From IMG/VR virus record IMGVR_UViG_3300030102_006904, positions 3,613 to 28,430 of that record: DNA of 24,818 nucleotides, one strand, 5' to 3'. This DNA comes from a virus. The translations under genes were made by a program, and so were the position numbers. Position 1 is the stretch's first letter; every line of letters begins with the position of its first letter. Of this stretch, positions 10,101 through 18,394 are shown in pieces. Below the pieces are notes generated by a model. It had not been told where the DNA came from. It did not search any database and saw only the letters and a list, made by a program, of their open reading frames with translations.

Positions 10101-10628
10101 GAAGAACCTTTGCCTGAGTTCTCCAGTGCTGCATCTGACATTCGCGTAAGGCCAACCCAAAGCGATGTCATTACCCGATCTTTTTATACTGAACCAAAAC
10201 CTCATCCAGTTACAGGTAGAGGGCTTCCACATTTGGGAACAGATCTCCGAGCAAGGGAAGGAGACCCTATACAGTTGATTTCATCTGGAACCGTTTCAGC
10301 AATTAAACGAGATCCATCTGGAAATGCTGGTAGGTCCATTTATGTAGATCATCCCGATGGTACTCAAACTCGATACTTTCATGGCAGCGGATTCCCTAAA
10401 GATATTGAGGTCGGTCAAAATCTACAAGCTGGATCAACTATCATGTACGCTGGATCAACTGGTCGATCGACTGGTCCACACCTGCACTTCGAGGTTGGAA
10501 GAATGGAAGGCGGTGAGTTCAAGCAAATGAATCCTGAAAAAGTTTATCCAGAAGTGTTCGGTGGAATGAGACACAAGCATGGCCCTAAGAAGGACGATGA
10601 TGTCTTGAAAACCAATATGAATATTTGA
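7188..10628 (+). CDS. Large internal virion protein with C-terminal M23 zinc endopeptidase domain
   Basis: This 1146 aa protein starts with a long coiled-coil region (about residues 20-130, rich in Lys/Glu/Asp) and continues through low-complexity acidic and polar segments, including DDQDDDDDLGP near residue 457 and a Pro/Thr-rich linker (DAAPPPPSTTTT) near 830. The last 150 residues are a peptidase M23/LytM-type domain. HLGTD gives H1015 and D1019, RYFHG gives H1065, and GPHLHFEVG gives H1098 and H1100. These are the expected zinc ligands and catalytic histidines of this family, which cuts peptide cross-links in peptidoglycan. Placed beside the giant protein at 10670, it is positioned like T7 gp15, while the cell-wall activity that T7 carries on gp16 is here on this protein. 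The likely role is local wall opening during DNA entry. A lysis role at the end of infection is less likely but possible. Confidence 0.75.
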   Translation: MASGLEFVRFLNDSLKSSASTYIKSKTDERAEAQKTVDALDKEINYRERLIARYSASGTRGKQAFGAYSQLFGKLSSLQAENADKIEADRLKLDQELGKIKKENDAFYEEADDVSEGLSATFEAIKQGQDAGDTIAAIESRLSKEKTSAKASLVLYAKLNESLQYGALSDAPKKNELIAKIRKQTAILVKRKINPTGSAGLPDSLDPSRQASLLVTPITDNFVKQVHNSPVLQKRYLGRVVTSTRDHSTVLNKLENLMFGGGAEGLSETQVAQQVVSAIGEQIPNTVEISPQGVVSFVEGATQQDKNEAVSLLNDAGIPPGTTIAQAGRALEVQSGRDDSSKIRSEINQLKQRREMAVENLARTPRLSTSKLALLDHPILRVPGFREAIGTVSGRRARTAAVGAETQVLGAQTQADTAGDIEFTSTSPVINVPSTFELSEDDMAAFTDEADARIMGDDQDDDDDLGPLVQRSTAGLTEGQRAPGMQFGPTVSTGVPVMPAVVRRIRGAVQGVTDAANSDDPVAIDAAQQNLVTIVQDFNRLPESIRSRFPQSFLAAMQEVDDAKAGPEMMQQQIERALQGIEDLPMSSETVVSYVSQVDLEDADSMASTADLLEFIDHPDSLGDDARPMEDRNRMVLGRLGADFKSSYASLISDSSMADDQVGSLDDAVGAGLVDLRTIVGVARDRVSTDSLFDSPDMYGTYGELSRTGRAAPRTPDVDPMDDDSDITIPDLIEPPVYNQLMTSASGLQSTGRRVPTTGIESRDTSALRPGSAGSVDVRTLGTDVPDMPKSREESFRVMGVDTVARPPMATRTEPTRRTRTSSPASVAKPDAAPPPPSTTTTVNIADLTGRTRQAFDNRLNALSDYARTPINIDGVEVQPGTYSKTQTDVVQGIQKLISDFRLDEESAEEIEKRVMPEKPEDDGLGNPAPQKKSDEEIKALLQKYINEDAAVRSIEFKGPGPMVSDSTPMDEEPLPEFSSAASDIRVRPTQSDVITRSFYTEPKPHPVTGRGLPHLGTDLRAREGDPIQLISSGTVSAIKRDPSGNAGRSIYVDHPDGTQTRYFHGSGFPKDIEVGQNLQAGSTIMYAGSTGRSTGPHLHFEVGRMEGGEFKQMNPEKVYPEVFGGMRHKHGPKKDDDVLKTNMNI

Positions 10629-10669
10629 ATCTGATACGATACACATCAATAGTTGAATCTGGATGAATT
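10629..10669 (+). other. 41 bp gap with short direct repeats before the giant gene
   Basis: The gap holds two copies of TGAATCTG (10626-10633, overlapping the stop of the M23 gene, and 10654-10661) and a tandem GATAC pair (10633-10642). GGA at 10661-10663 lies about six bases before the GTG start and may serve as ribosome site. The repeats are short enough to be chance. I see no clear promoter or terminator here. Confidence 0.25.
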
Positions 10670-13600
10670 GTGGCACAACAAGACGACTTCATTACCGACC
10701 CCGATTCAGATGAGGCTGTCATTGAAGCCGCTTCTGGTTCTTTGGAAGCCATTTTTGCAGACGATGATCAAGACGAACAGGCGCCGATCAGTGATGCCGA
10801 TGAGGCTGTAATTGGAGCCGCTTCTGAATCTTTGGGAGAGATTGCAGAAGGTTTTGTTCCTGAATCGCCTGAAATCGCTGAAGATGAAGCCCTTGAGCCA
10901 ATACAACTTCCTGATGAACCTCTTGATATTTCGGCAAAAAAGGTTCAAGAGGCGAAACAAGCCTATATACAAAGCTTTTATAACGACACTTTTGGAGATG
11001 GCCGAAATGGTCTGACAGAAGCGGAGGCACTACAGAAAACAAATGAAGTAACTGGCCATTTAGACGTGTTTGAAACCTCTGGAGCCGAATCGTTTGTTGT
11101 CGGAGATCAACCAGGGTCAGGTATTTTGCCAAGCAGGCTCGCACCTCTGACAACTGCAGTGCCCACGGCTGATATTTTTCGACAACAGATCGAATACACC
11201 AAGAAAAACAAGAATCAACCTACGTTGAATCCAAAATTCAAAGATCTCGGTGGTCAGTCTCCAGACACTTTAATGACCATCGAGTCAGCCAGGGCTGCCA
11301 ATCTTGTAGATGAGAATGACAACCTCAAAGATGTTCGTGAAATATTCGGGTTCGAAATCAACAATGAGGACTTGAGAAACCTTTCATTGGGTGCAGGAGC
11401 AACACTTGCTGCCCGTGGTGCCGCAAAAGGCATTCAGATGGGTCGGGTAGGTGGGCTACCAGGCATGGCCGGTGGAGCGGTAGCTGGCTTGATTTTGGGT
11501 GGTCTTCAGGGTCTCGGCCTTGGTACTGGTGGTTCTATCGTTGCGCTCAGCTATTTGGATAAACCAGACGATTATTCTTCCACTGACTTTACGATTGATT
11601 CAGTCAAAAGGCTGTACACAAACCTTGGTATTCCAGACGATGCGGCTGATTTTATTACGTTGCAATCGGAAAGCACTCGAAAGGAAACAGTTGCTGATGT
11701 GATTGCTCTGGCAGAAAAACTACGGATTCCAGAAGCACAGCAGTTTGCCGAAAAGTACAGCTTGCAGGATGATCAGGTTTTTTCGGATGTCATTCAACAG
11801 GCTGTTGATCAGTACGAGTCTGATTTGAAACAACAAAACTTTCCAAGTGAAATGCAAGATCTTGGAGATATTCTAACCATTGATCTTTTGCTTAATAATG
11901 AGCCAAGCATTGTTCGCGGTCGAGAGCTTGTAGAGCAAACCAACAATGCATTCTTCAAAGACCTCATTGATTTGCAAACCAGAATCACTGAGCATCCTGA
12001 ATATAAAGACGCTCGCGGAGTCGTTAAAGAAGATCTGCTCGAAGCGAAGAAATACGAGCTTGATATTGAATCTCGGTATCAAAAGCCGACTGATTCAGAT
12101 ACCCAACTCAGAAAAGTTTTTGAGCGTGTCGCTTCGGGAACCTTGGATGAAAGCGAAAAGCATGATGAGTTTAGGTCGCTGCTTTCACAGCTTTCGTATG
12201 ATGACATGCATCCTGAACTTCGAAAAGAAGTCCCAAGCTTAGAAGCATTTAAAGAAATCGCTCGATTGGTTCCACCAAACCATAGCCTAATGACATCCGA
12301 CTTCGATCCAAATGTCATCAATGCAATCAGGCTGGTTCATGCTCAACCTGTTGGCACTATTTCAGAACAGTCCAGTGCTCAAATACAACAAGCGTTAAAT
12401 CGTGTTCCTGTTGGTGTGTTCGATCAAAGAGTTTTTAAGTCAGTCATCGAAAACACAATACCGTCGAATGACGAAATCGACGCTTGGGCCAAAAAGTCGA
12501 TTGAAAAATATCAAGCACGGGGCGGCAGGGCTGGAACGATTTACGAGCAGACCGGTCTAAGCTTAATGATGGACAAAGCAGAGTCTGATGAAATCGGTGT
12601 CTACTTCAAAAGGTCAACTCTTGCCAACATATTGAACTATGCGGGTGTTGTCCCTACGGCCCTTTCAGAGGCAGAGATTGGTGTAAGCAGCGAACAGCTT
12701 GAGCCTCTTTTTGAAAGAATTGGATTGCCAGGTGGTCTTTACTTGCCAACTCCTGCTGGTATTGACCGCATGATCGAACTGGGTATTCGACCACCAGATG
12801 CTGACTTTTATTCTCGAACGGATGCTCGACTAAAAACCATGACTGGTGGGTTTCAGGTCGGCTATGTCGAGATCGCAAGAAGGCTCGGGTACAACCCTGG
12901 TGATGGTGCATACAACAGGCTTCAGGCTCTTGGATTTTTCTTAGATAGCTTTTTGAATCTTGAAAAACACATGATCAAGTACACGGGAAAAGCAAGCAGA
13001 GCAACACTCAATGCACCGTCTGCTTTGAAACAATTTTCAGGAGCACCACAGGGATTCAAGTATCGTTCTGCAAAAGAAGCGTTGCTTTCTGGTGTTGTTG
13101 ATCGAGGATCTTCTGATCCAAGCGTTCGACACAACTCGATGATTCAAGAGATGGCTCTTGATATGCAACTTCAGGGTCGCAATATTTTGGATCCGTCTGA
13201 AAAATTTATTACGCCAGCAGAGTTGGAGTTGTTTCGTCGGATCGCACTTTTGACTGATCGAGATCCAGAGCTTTACATCACAGCATCTGCAATCGCTGCC
13301 GATGATGTTATGGCAGTTCAAAGAACATCCAGGCAGATTATTAGACAGGTTGATTCTAATGACATCACTGCCTTGCGTATGTCGCCTCAGTACCGAAGAA
13401 TTGAGGCTGAAGTTCAAGATGTGGTGGACCAGGGTCTGATTACATCGAGAGACAAACAGCAGTTTATGTCGATCTTGGAGCACCAATCATTCCGATTGGC
13501 GTTGCAGCCTGATACGCCATTTATCAGTGCTATAGACGTGCTTGCAGACCTTTCGGTGACTGTAGATCGTCAACCACGCGCCCATGCACGCTTCATGGGT

Positions 13601-16600
13601 GTAAAGCCAAACGTAGATGACGCTGATGTAGATGCGCCTGCGACAGTTCGTTTGATTTCAAACAACGAAGATCCAGATGTAAGGCAAGCTAGAAGAAACG
13701 GTGTTCCACTTGGATATTTCGAATACGATCAACAAACAGGTCGTTCGATTATCAATCTATTTCGCAATGGTGACTTAGATACGTTGTGGCATGAGAATGG
13801 GCACTTCATGGCCACGCTTATGGGCACTGACTGGTCTCAAAGATTGGTGCAGTTCTTTGATCATACCGTTGGTCCCAACGGAGTACGTGTTCTTTCCGAT
13901 CTTGGGCATGAACAGTTCGCAGATGCGTGGACCTACTATCGAAGAGTTAAAGACGCTCCAAATGGCGTTGTGCGTCGTTTGTTTGATGAGCTTTGGATCA
14001 ATCTGCACAACCTATATTCACGCTTGCGTCGTAAGCCTGGATTGCTACCAAAAGATGTCCGAAAGTATTGGGACGTTGAGTTTGGTACGTTGCCGAATGA
14101 CATTCGAACAGTAAACGCTTTGTCTGCTAAGGTGCTACGAAACAGGCCGTATGTAGTCAAAGTTGATGCGGATGCTCGAAGGCGTATAGCTGAAGCTAAG
14201 CCTGCCCGACAGGCACGCGAAATGGTGGCCAAAGAACCGTCGATGAACCCCGAAGTTCTTCATCAGTATTTTGGTGACAAATTTCAAACCACCGTTGAAA
14301 CATTCCGAGATCCAGGGGCACCGCAGCCACGACGTATCCCCACACGGAAGTACGCTGATACATCTGATGATGCCCTTGAGTTTGTTAGAAAGGCTGTTGC
14401 TTACATTAAGACTGAGCAGTTTCGTAAAGACATTCGTGGCATCAAAACAACGCCGATCGGAACCGGGCGATACATCGTTCCAGTCTATAGGCAAAAGATT
14501 ATTCTTGAAACAGTTCGTCAGCGCATGGTTGATGCTGTTGGCACGTTGATGGACAACCTCGACAAACGAATCTTTCAGAGGGAGTTTAATCGTACTGCAG
14601 AGGGATACACAGCAATCACCGATCGTGATCGTTTACCAGACTATGTAACCACCAACGACCTGCGGGCGTTTGGTGAAAGGATGCGTTTGCGTCATGCTGG
14701 TCCTGATCGATTGGTTGCAGAGAAGATTCCAACGACCGAGTTTTTTGTTCTGACTGATGACGAACAGGCTGGGCTTCGAACGTTGATACAAGAGATGGCA
14801 AAAGAGCCAGCGTCTGATATTTTGCCGATTAGTTTGTTGGACCCCAGCGCAAATCTACGCATCTTGGCTCTGGACGAGTACAACTCGATTCACGCTATTT
14901 TAGCAGACATCGAAGCAGGTCCATTGAATCGGGTAACAAGAAGTAAAGTCGATCCTGGCCTCGTAAATAATTTAATTAATGGTGCAAAATCAAAGTTCAT
15001 TACAACACAAATCGGACAAGCGTTAGAGAGACAGGTTTCAAAACTTACGAGTAAAAAAGCACCTATAAATAAAAAGACAGCCAATCCAGACTTCGTGGAA
15101 CTTCAAGAGCAATATATTCGCAGGCTTAAAAATGCTCCTCAAGAGGTCATTAAAGACTTAGATAGCGCAAAAAAAGGCGATAACTTTTTATCTTTCTTTA
15201 GAAATCAAGTAAGTTTATTAACTCCAAAAGTACCGCTTGCTTCTGTCCGAAAACTATTCAATATTGTTGAAACAATCGAAGGACTCAAGGGTCGTATGGA
15301 CGATGATGCTCGCGCCTCTATGCGTCAAGCAACGATCACTGGGAAAGACTTTCCAGAGGGGTTCGATCCAATCACCACGGAAGGTGGCGACGTAGAACTG
15401 AAATACATCTTTAGTAAGGTCAATGACATTCAAGATTTGCTTGATGGTCCATATGGCATGACTGCACTGGAGCGTAAGGCGATAACGCTTGTAAGAAAGC
15501 TTTCCCGAGTTGCCGAACTGGATGAAAAGCAGCGAATCAGTCTGGCTGATGCCATATCAATTTTGCACATCGGGCTTCTTGAAAAGCAACAGTATGTGAA
15601 CGATACAGGGTTGCAGGTATTTAATTTGGCTCTTGGAGTTGATGACACAACTCCGAATATTTATCTTACATCAGAACAAATCAGAGATATTTACCAAGCA
15701 TATTACACTGGTGATTTATTAAAAATATACGATATTGGTGCAACACAATCTTTGATTCCAATGGAAATGGATGTTGCAAAAAAACTTTTTGGTGAAGATG
15801 TAACCACACAAAACATTGATAATATAGCTTTATTAACAAATGTTCTTGTATACGGAAAAATAGCAGATATCCGTTTTGGATTTGCCAAAGAGCTTGCCGA
15901 GGCTGGATATGACACAAGCAGGCGTAAACTTGTACAAAGAATAGATCTCAATGAGGCTCCACGCATTGATCGATTGAAGTACATTGATCGCGTTGCGTAC
16001 TACATCGATGCTGAGCTTGCTTTCCAAAATAAATTGATTTCTGAATACGGAACCAATGATCTTTTGAAAGTTCCATCAACTCCAACAGGAGATGCGAAAA
16101 AAGCAGGAGAATTTTTCGGTCCCTTAGATAAGCCAAACTCCAAACACCCTGACACTACTGTCATAAGTAACTTTGACAAAGCGGCAAAAGGTGAGGCATC
16201 AAGAATAATTGACCAAATGGGTTTGCGTAGACAAAGGGGTGTCTTCAAAACTGTTCGACTGGGTGACGAAACATTTTTCATGCCAGAGGCAGTTATCCAA
16301 GGTTTGGAAGATGCGTTTGCAGAAACATATCAAAAATCAGTATTTTTCAAGCGCAACTTTGGTGAAGGATCTGTTGAATATGAATTGGCAGGTGATCACA
16401 CTCCAACACAAATACAAATATACAGAGATGCATTTGATGTTGGTATGCGTTTTTGGGAGCTAAGCCCTCATCAGCCAAGAGTGTTTTATACTGGTTTGCT
16501 GATTGGTTCAGGTCCGTTCCCTATGGTTCCATACTTTATGGGCGTGTTCATGGGAACTCTGAGTCAAATGCATCTTGGCTCTGGTGTAAGAGCGGCGATT

Positions 16601-18313
16601 GCAGATGGTGTCCAATTCTTACCGACAATGTCGCAAATAGCCGTTTCAAAAGCAGTGGATGTTGAGGTTGATTTTGTTGCTGGTGTAATGGCAAGAACGT
16701 TTGGAAACGGACATCATAAGCCAATTACAAAGCCGCTTGTGCTACCAGATGGTCGAGTTTTGACTGCTGACTTTGTTGCAAACGGTGTTGATCGATTCGG
16801 TTTAAAGCAGGCTTTTGTTGATGTCATCAAAAACAAAAATGTCCATGATGCGGTTCTCGAAAAATTTGGACGCCAAAACCCTTGGGTGGGCGGTTCTGTT
16901 ATTGGTGGTACGATCGGTGGCCTTTTGGGTGGTCCTGCTGGTGTTCTCGGTGGTGCTGCGACTGCCGTAACGCTTGGAACGTTGTTGAAGCGTGGTGGCC
17001 CTCTTTCTAAAATGCACAATGTGTTTGCTGAAACAGCCACTGCAATCGATACATATTTTCGACTTCGTCTTTTGGTTAGAGAGCTAAAAGAGGGATCAAC
17101 CATTGAAAAAGCTACTACAAGAGTCAGAGATGTTGTTCTTGATTATTCTGACTTATCAGATGTAGAGAAACAATATTTTAAAAAGTTTATTGCGTTTTTT
17201 ACTTACTTTAGACAGGCCGGTAAGCTTTTTTATAAAACATTATTTCAAAATCCAGATCGTGTTTTGACTCAGTTAAAGTTGGCTCGATCCACTCAAATGG
17301 CCGCAACGACTGACAAAGAGGGTCAATTTCAAGATCCAGAGTTGGTTTTGGCTCCATGGGATCGAACTCGCACGTTTTTGCCATTCAAGATCGGTAACCA
17401 TGCGGTGAGAATGCCGTATTTGATTGTCAACGACATGATTGCCCTTCACGTAGATTTTATAAATTCAATTCCAGGTTTCGTTGGTGAACAAGAAGCTGGA
17501 ATAGCGACTCGAAATTTTTTGCAGCGAGTAGACCCATTTGTCTTGCAAGCCTTTACAGCAGCTACACAGACTGATGTGTCTATGGGTATTCCTCTTAGTC
17601 GTGCAACCAATCAAGTGCCTGCATTGATGGTTCAGCTTGATCACGATATTTTCGGTGGTCCGCTTGGAGATTTCTTGGGACTTGAATACATCCCTTATGG
17701 AGACATTAAACAGACATACGATGAAAAGACTGGCAGAAGAATCAACCTCAATAATTTAGAGATGCCAGGTCGTGGTATTTATGTCGCAACGAAGCCAATG
17801 AGAGCAAACTTGCTTCTTAACTTTGTTCAATATCCATTTACCGGTCGCATGTTGGACAACCTTGTTGCTATTGATCGTTCCAACATCGGCTTGGTTGAGG
17901 CCATGGTTGCAGCAAGTGATGCATACTACCAGGCCGATAAAGAAAGACCGTTACTGGCGAGAGTTCCTGGTTTGGTTGAGATGGGCCTTGTAAAAGCCAA
18001 ACGCGAAAAGTTCCGAGTCATCGATGGTAGGATTGAAGAAGTTGTTCGACCTACTGATGTGTCTGACCCATCCATTGCTCCCGATGTTGCTGGTTACCTT
18101 GATACTGCTACAGGCAGGCGATCTATTAGGGAAAGCTATGATTACCGTGGATCTGAAAATTTGAGTTATCGTCTTGGTTACAGAGACTTTTATCCATTAG
18201 AGCTTGGCAAGTTCCTCGGTTTCTCGTATGTTCATGTACAAGATGGTACGCGCAACGTGAATCGAAAAAATAAGCAGTTCATAAAAGAACTAAAAGAAAA
18301 GACTAATGAATAG
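10670..18313 (+). CDS. Giant (2547 aa) internal virion / DNA-ejection protein with HExxH motif
   Basis: Translation probably starts at the GTG at 10670. The protein begins with an acidic, duplicated segment (residues 14-56). A glycine-rich hydrophobic region follows at about 239-297 (AGGAVAGLILGGLQGLGLGT). At 1041-1045 lies HENGH within LWHENGHFMATLMG, an HExxH zinc-protease motif. E1081 in GHEQFADAW is a possible third ligand, as in gluzincins. Long helical regions follow. Hydrophobic segments occur at about 1938-1968 (GLLIGSGPFPMVPYFMGVFM) and 2073-2108 (GGTIGGLLGGPAGVLGGAAT). A motif near 2157-2182 (LDYSDLSDVEKQYFKKFIAF) resembles C-terminal regions of other giant phage ejection or polyvalent proteins. 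By position and size it corresponds to T7 gp16. No transglycosylase or RNA polymerase motif was recognised. Its role as an ejection conduit is inferred; the protease activity is predicted only. Confidence 0.65.
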   Translation: MAQQDDFITDPDSDEAVIEAASGSLEAIFADDDQDEQAPISDADEAVIGAASESLGEIAEGFVPESPEIAEDEALEPIQLPDEPLDISAKKVQEAKQAYIQSFYNDTFGDGRNGLTEAEALQKTNEVTGHLDVFETSGAESFVVGDQPGSGILPSRLAPLTTAVPTADIFRQQIEYTKKNKNQPTLNPKFKDLGGQSPDTLMTIESARAANLVDENDNLKDVREIFGFEINNEDLRNLSLGAGATLAARGAAKGIQMGRVGGLPGMAGGAVAGLILGGLQGLGLGTGGSIVALSYLDKPDDYSSTDFTIDSVKRLYTNLGIPDDAADFITLQSESTRKETVADVIALAEKLRIPEAQQFAEKYSLQDDQVFSDVIQQAVDQYESDLKQQNFPSEMQDLGDILTIDLLLNNEPSIVRGRELVEQTNNAFFKDLIDLQTRITEHPEYKDARGVVKEDLLEAKKYELDIESRYQKPTDSDTQLRKVFERVASGTLDESEKHDEFRSLLSQLSYDDMHPELRKEVPSLEAFKEIARLVPPNHSLMTSDFDPNVINAIRLVHAQPVGTISEQSSAQIQQALNRVPVGVFDQRVFKSVIENTIPSNDEIDAWAKKSIEKYQARGGRAGTIYEQTGLSLMMDKAESDEIGVYFKRSTLANILNYAGVVPTALSEAEIGVSSEQLEPLFERIGLPGGLYLPTPAGIDRMIELGIRPPDADFYSRTDARLKTMTGGFQVGYVEIARRLGYNPGDGAYNRLQALGFFLDSFLNLEKHMIKYTGKASRATLNAPSALKQFSGAPQGFKYRSAKEALLSGVVDRGSSDPSVRHNSMIQEMALDMQLQGRNILDPSEKFITPAELELFRRIALLTDRDPELYITASAIAADDVMAVQRTSRQIIRQVDSNDITALRMSPQYRRIEAEVQDVVDQGLITSRDKQQFMSILEHQSFRLALQPDTPFISAIDVLADLSVTVDRQPRAHARFMGVKPNVDDADVDAPATVRLISNNEDPDVRQARRNGVPLGYFEYDQQTGRSIINLFRNGDLDTLWHENGHFMATLMGTDWSQRLVQFFDHTVGPNGVRVLSDLGHEQFADAWTYYRRVKDAPNGVVRRLFDELWINLHNLYSRLRRKPGLLPKDVRKYWDVEFGTLPNDIRTVNALSAKVLRNRPYVVKVDADARRRIAEAKPARQAREMVAKEPSMNPEVLHQYFGDKFQTTVETFRDPGAPQPRRIPTRKYADTSDDALEFVRKAVAYIKTEQFRKDIRGIKTTPIGTGRYIVPVYRQKIILETVRQRMVDAVGTLMDNLDKRIFQREFNRTAEGYTAITDRDRLPDYVTTNDLRAFGERMRLRHAGPDRLVAEKIPTTEFFVLTDDEQAGLRTLIQEMAKEPASDILPISLLDPSANLRILALDEYNSIHAILADIEAGPLNRVTRSKVDPGLVNNLINGAKSKFITTQIGQALERQVSKLTSKKAPINKKTANPDFVELQEQYIRRLKNAPQEVIKDLDSAKKGDNFLSFFRNQVSLLTPKVPLASVRKLFNIVETIEGLKGRMDDDARASMRQATITGKDFPEGFDPITTEGGDVELKYIFSKVNDIQDLLDGPYGMTALERKAITLVRKLSRVAELDEKQRISLADAISILHIGLLEKQQYVNDTGLQVFNLALGVDDTTPNIYLTSEQIRDIYQAYYTGDLLKIYDIGATQSLIPMEMDVAKKLFGEDVTTQNIDNIALLTNVLVYGKIADIRFGFAKELAEAGYDTSRRKLVQRIDLNEAPRIDRLKYIDRVAYYIDAELAFQNKLISEYGTNDLLKVPSTPTGDAKKAGEFFGPLDKPNSKHPDTTVISNFDKAAKGEASRIIDQMGLRRQRGVFKTVRLGDETFFMPEAVIQGLEDAFAETYQKSVFFKRNFGEGSVEYELAGDHTPTQIQIYRDAFDVGMRFWELSPHQPRVFYTGLLIGSGPFPMVPYFMGVFMGTLSQMHLGSGVRAAIADGVQFLPTMSQIAVSKAVDVEVDFVAGVMARTFGNGHHKPITKPLVLPDGRVLTADFVANGVDRFGLKQAFVDVIKNKNVHDAVLEKFGRQNPWVGGSVIGGTIGGLLGGPAGVLGGAATAVTLGTLLKRGGPLSKMHNVFAETATAIDTYFRLRLLVRELKEGSTIEKATTRVRDVVLDYSDLSDVEKQYFKKFIAFFTYFRQAGKLFYKTLFQNPDRVLTQLKLARSTQMAATTDKEGQFQDPELVLAPWDRTRTFLPFKIGNHAVRMPYLIVNDMIALHVDFINSIPGFVGEQEAGIATRNFLQRVDPFVLQAFTAATQTDVSMGIPLSRATNQVPALMVQLDHDIFGGPLGDFLGLEYIPYGDIKQTYDEKTGRRINLNNLEMPGRGIYVATKPMRANLLLNFVQYPFTGRMLDNLVAIDRSNIGLVEAMVAASDAYYQADKERPLLARVPGLVEMGLVKAKREKFRVIDGRIEEVVRPTDVSDPSIAPDVAGYLDTATGRRSIRESYDYRGSENLSYRLGYRDFYPLELGKFLGFSYVHVQDGTRNVNRKNKQFIKELKEKTNE
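10709..10835 (+). repeat. 90 bp-spaced duplication at the start of the giant gene
   Basis: Two copies of an imperfect repeat of about 37 bp begin at 10709 and 10799. Both start GATGAGGCTGT and share GCCGCTTCTG. They encode DEAVIEAASGSLEAI and DEAVIGAASESLGEI, 30 residues apart. The rest of each 30-residue unit is acidic and less conserved. The repeat looks like a small in-frame duplication of an acidic helical segment in a flexible N-terminal tail. Confidence 0.7.
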
Positions 18314-18332
18314 TTTTTGTGTGCCACAAAAA
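18314..18332. other. AT-rich perfect inverted repeat after the giant gene
   Basis: TTTTTGTG (18314-18321) and CACAAAAA (18325-18332) are exact reverse complements around a TGC loop, directly after the stop codon of the 7.6 kb gene. The stem has only two G:C pairs plus one nearby, and no U-run follows, so it is a poor classical terminator. It could be a protein-binding palindrome or a weak RNA hairpin ending the ejection-protein transcript. Confidence 0.4.
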
Positions 18333-18345
18333 AATCTTTGTATCG

Positions 18346-18354
18346 TGTTATTAT
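18346..18354 (+). promoter_or_regulatory. Possible extended -10 promoter ahead of the fibre module
   Basis: TGTTATTAT matches the extended -10 form TGnTATAAT with one mismatch, in the largest gap of the window (18314-18394). No good -35 hexamer lies 16-18 bp upstream; the inverted repeat occupies that area. A transcription start near 18361 would leave a pyrimidine-rich leader and the TGGAGT ribosome site before the ATG at 18395. Weak evidence; the phage may use its own polymerase instead. Confidence 0.25.
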
Positions 18355-18394
18355 TCATACCGAATCTCTTTCCCCTTCCCCAATGGAGTAAATA

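Noticed and set aside
10629-10669. Eight-base inverted similarity (ACGATACA) between this gap and the gap at 18314-18394
   Set aside because: Too short to separate from chance; no further shared context.
10670-18313. Virion RNA polymerase as in N4-type phages, suggested by gene size
   Set aside because: I found no single-subunit polymerase motifs on reading the protein; the motifs seen fit an ejection/polyvalent protein instead.
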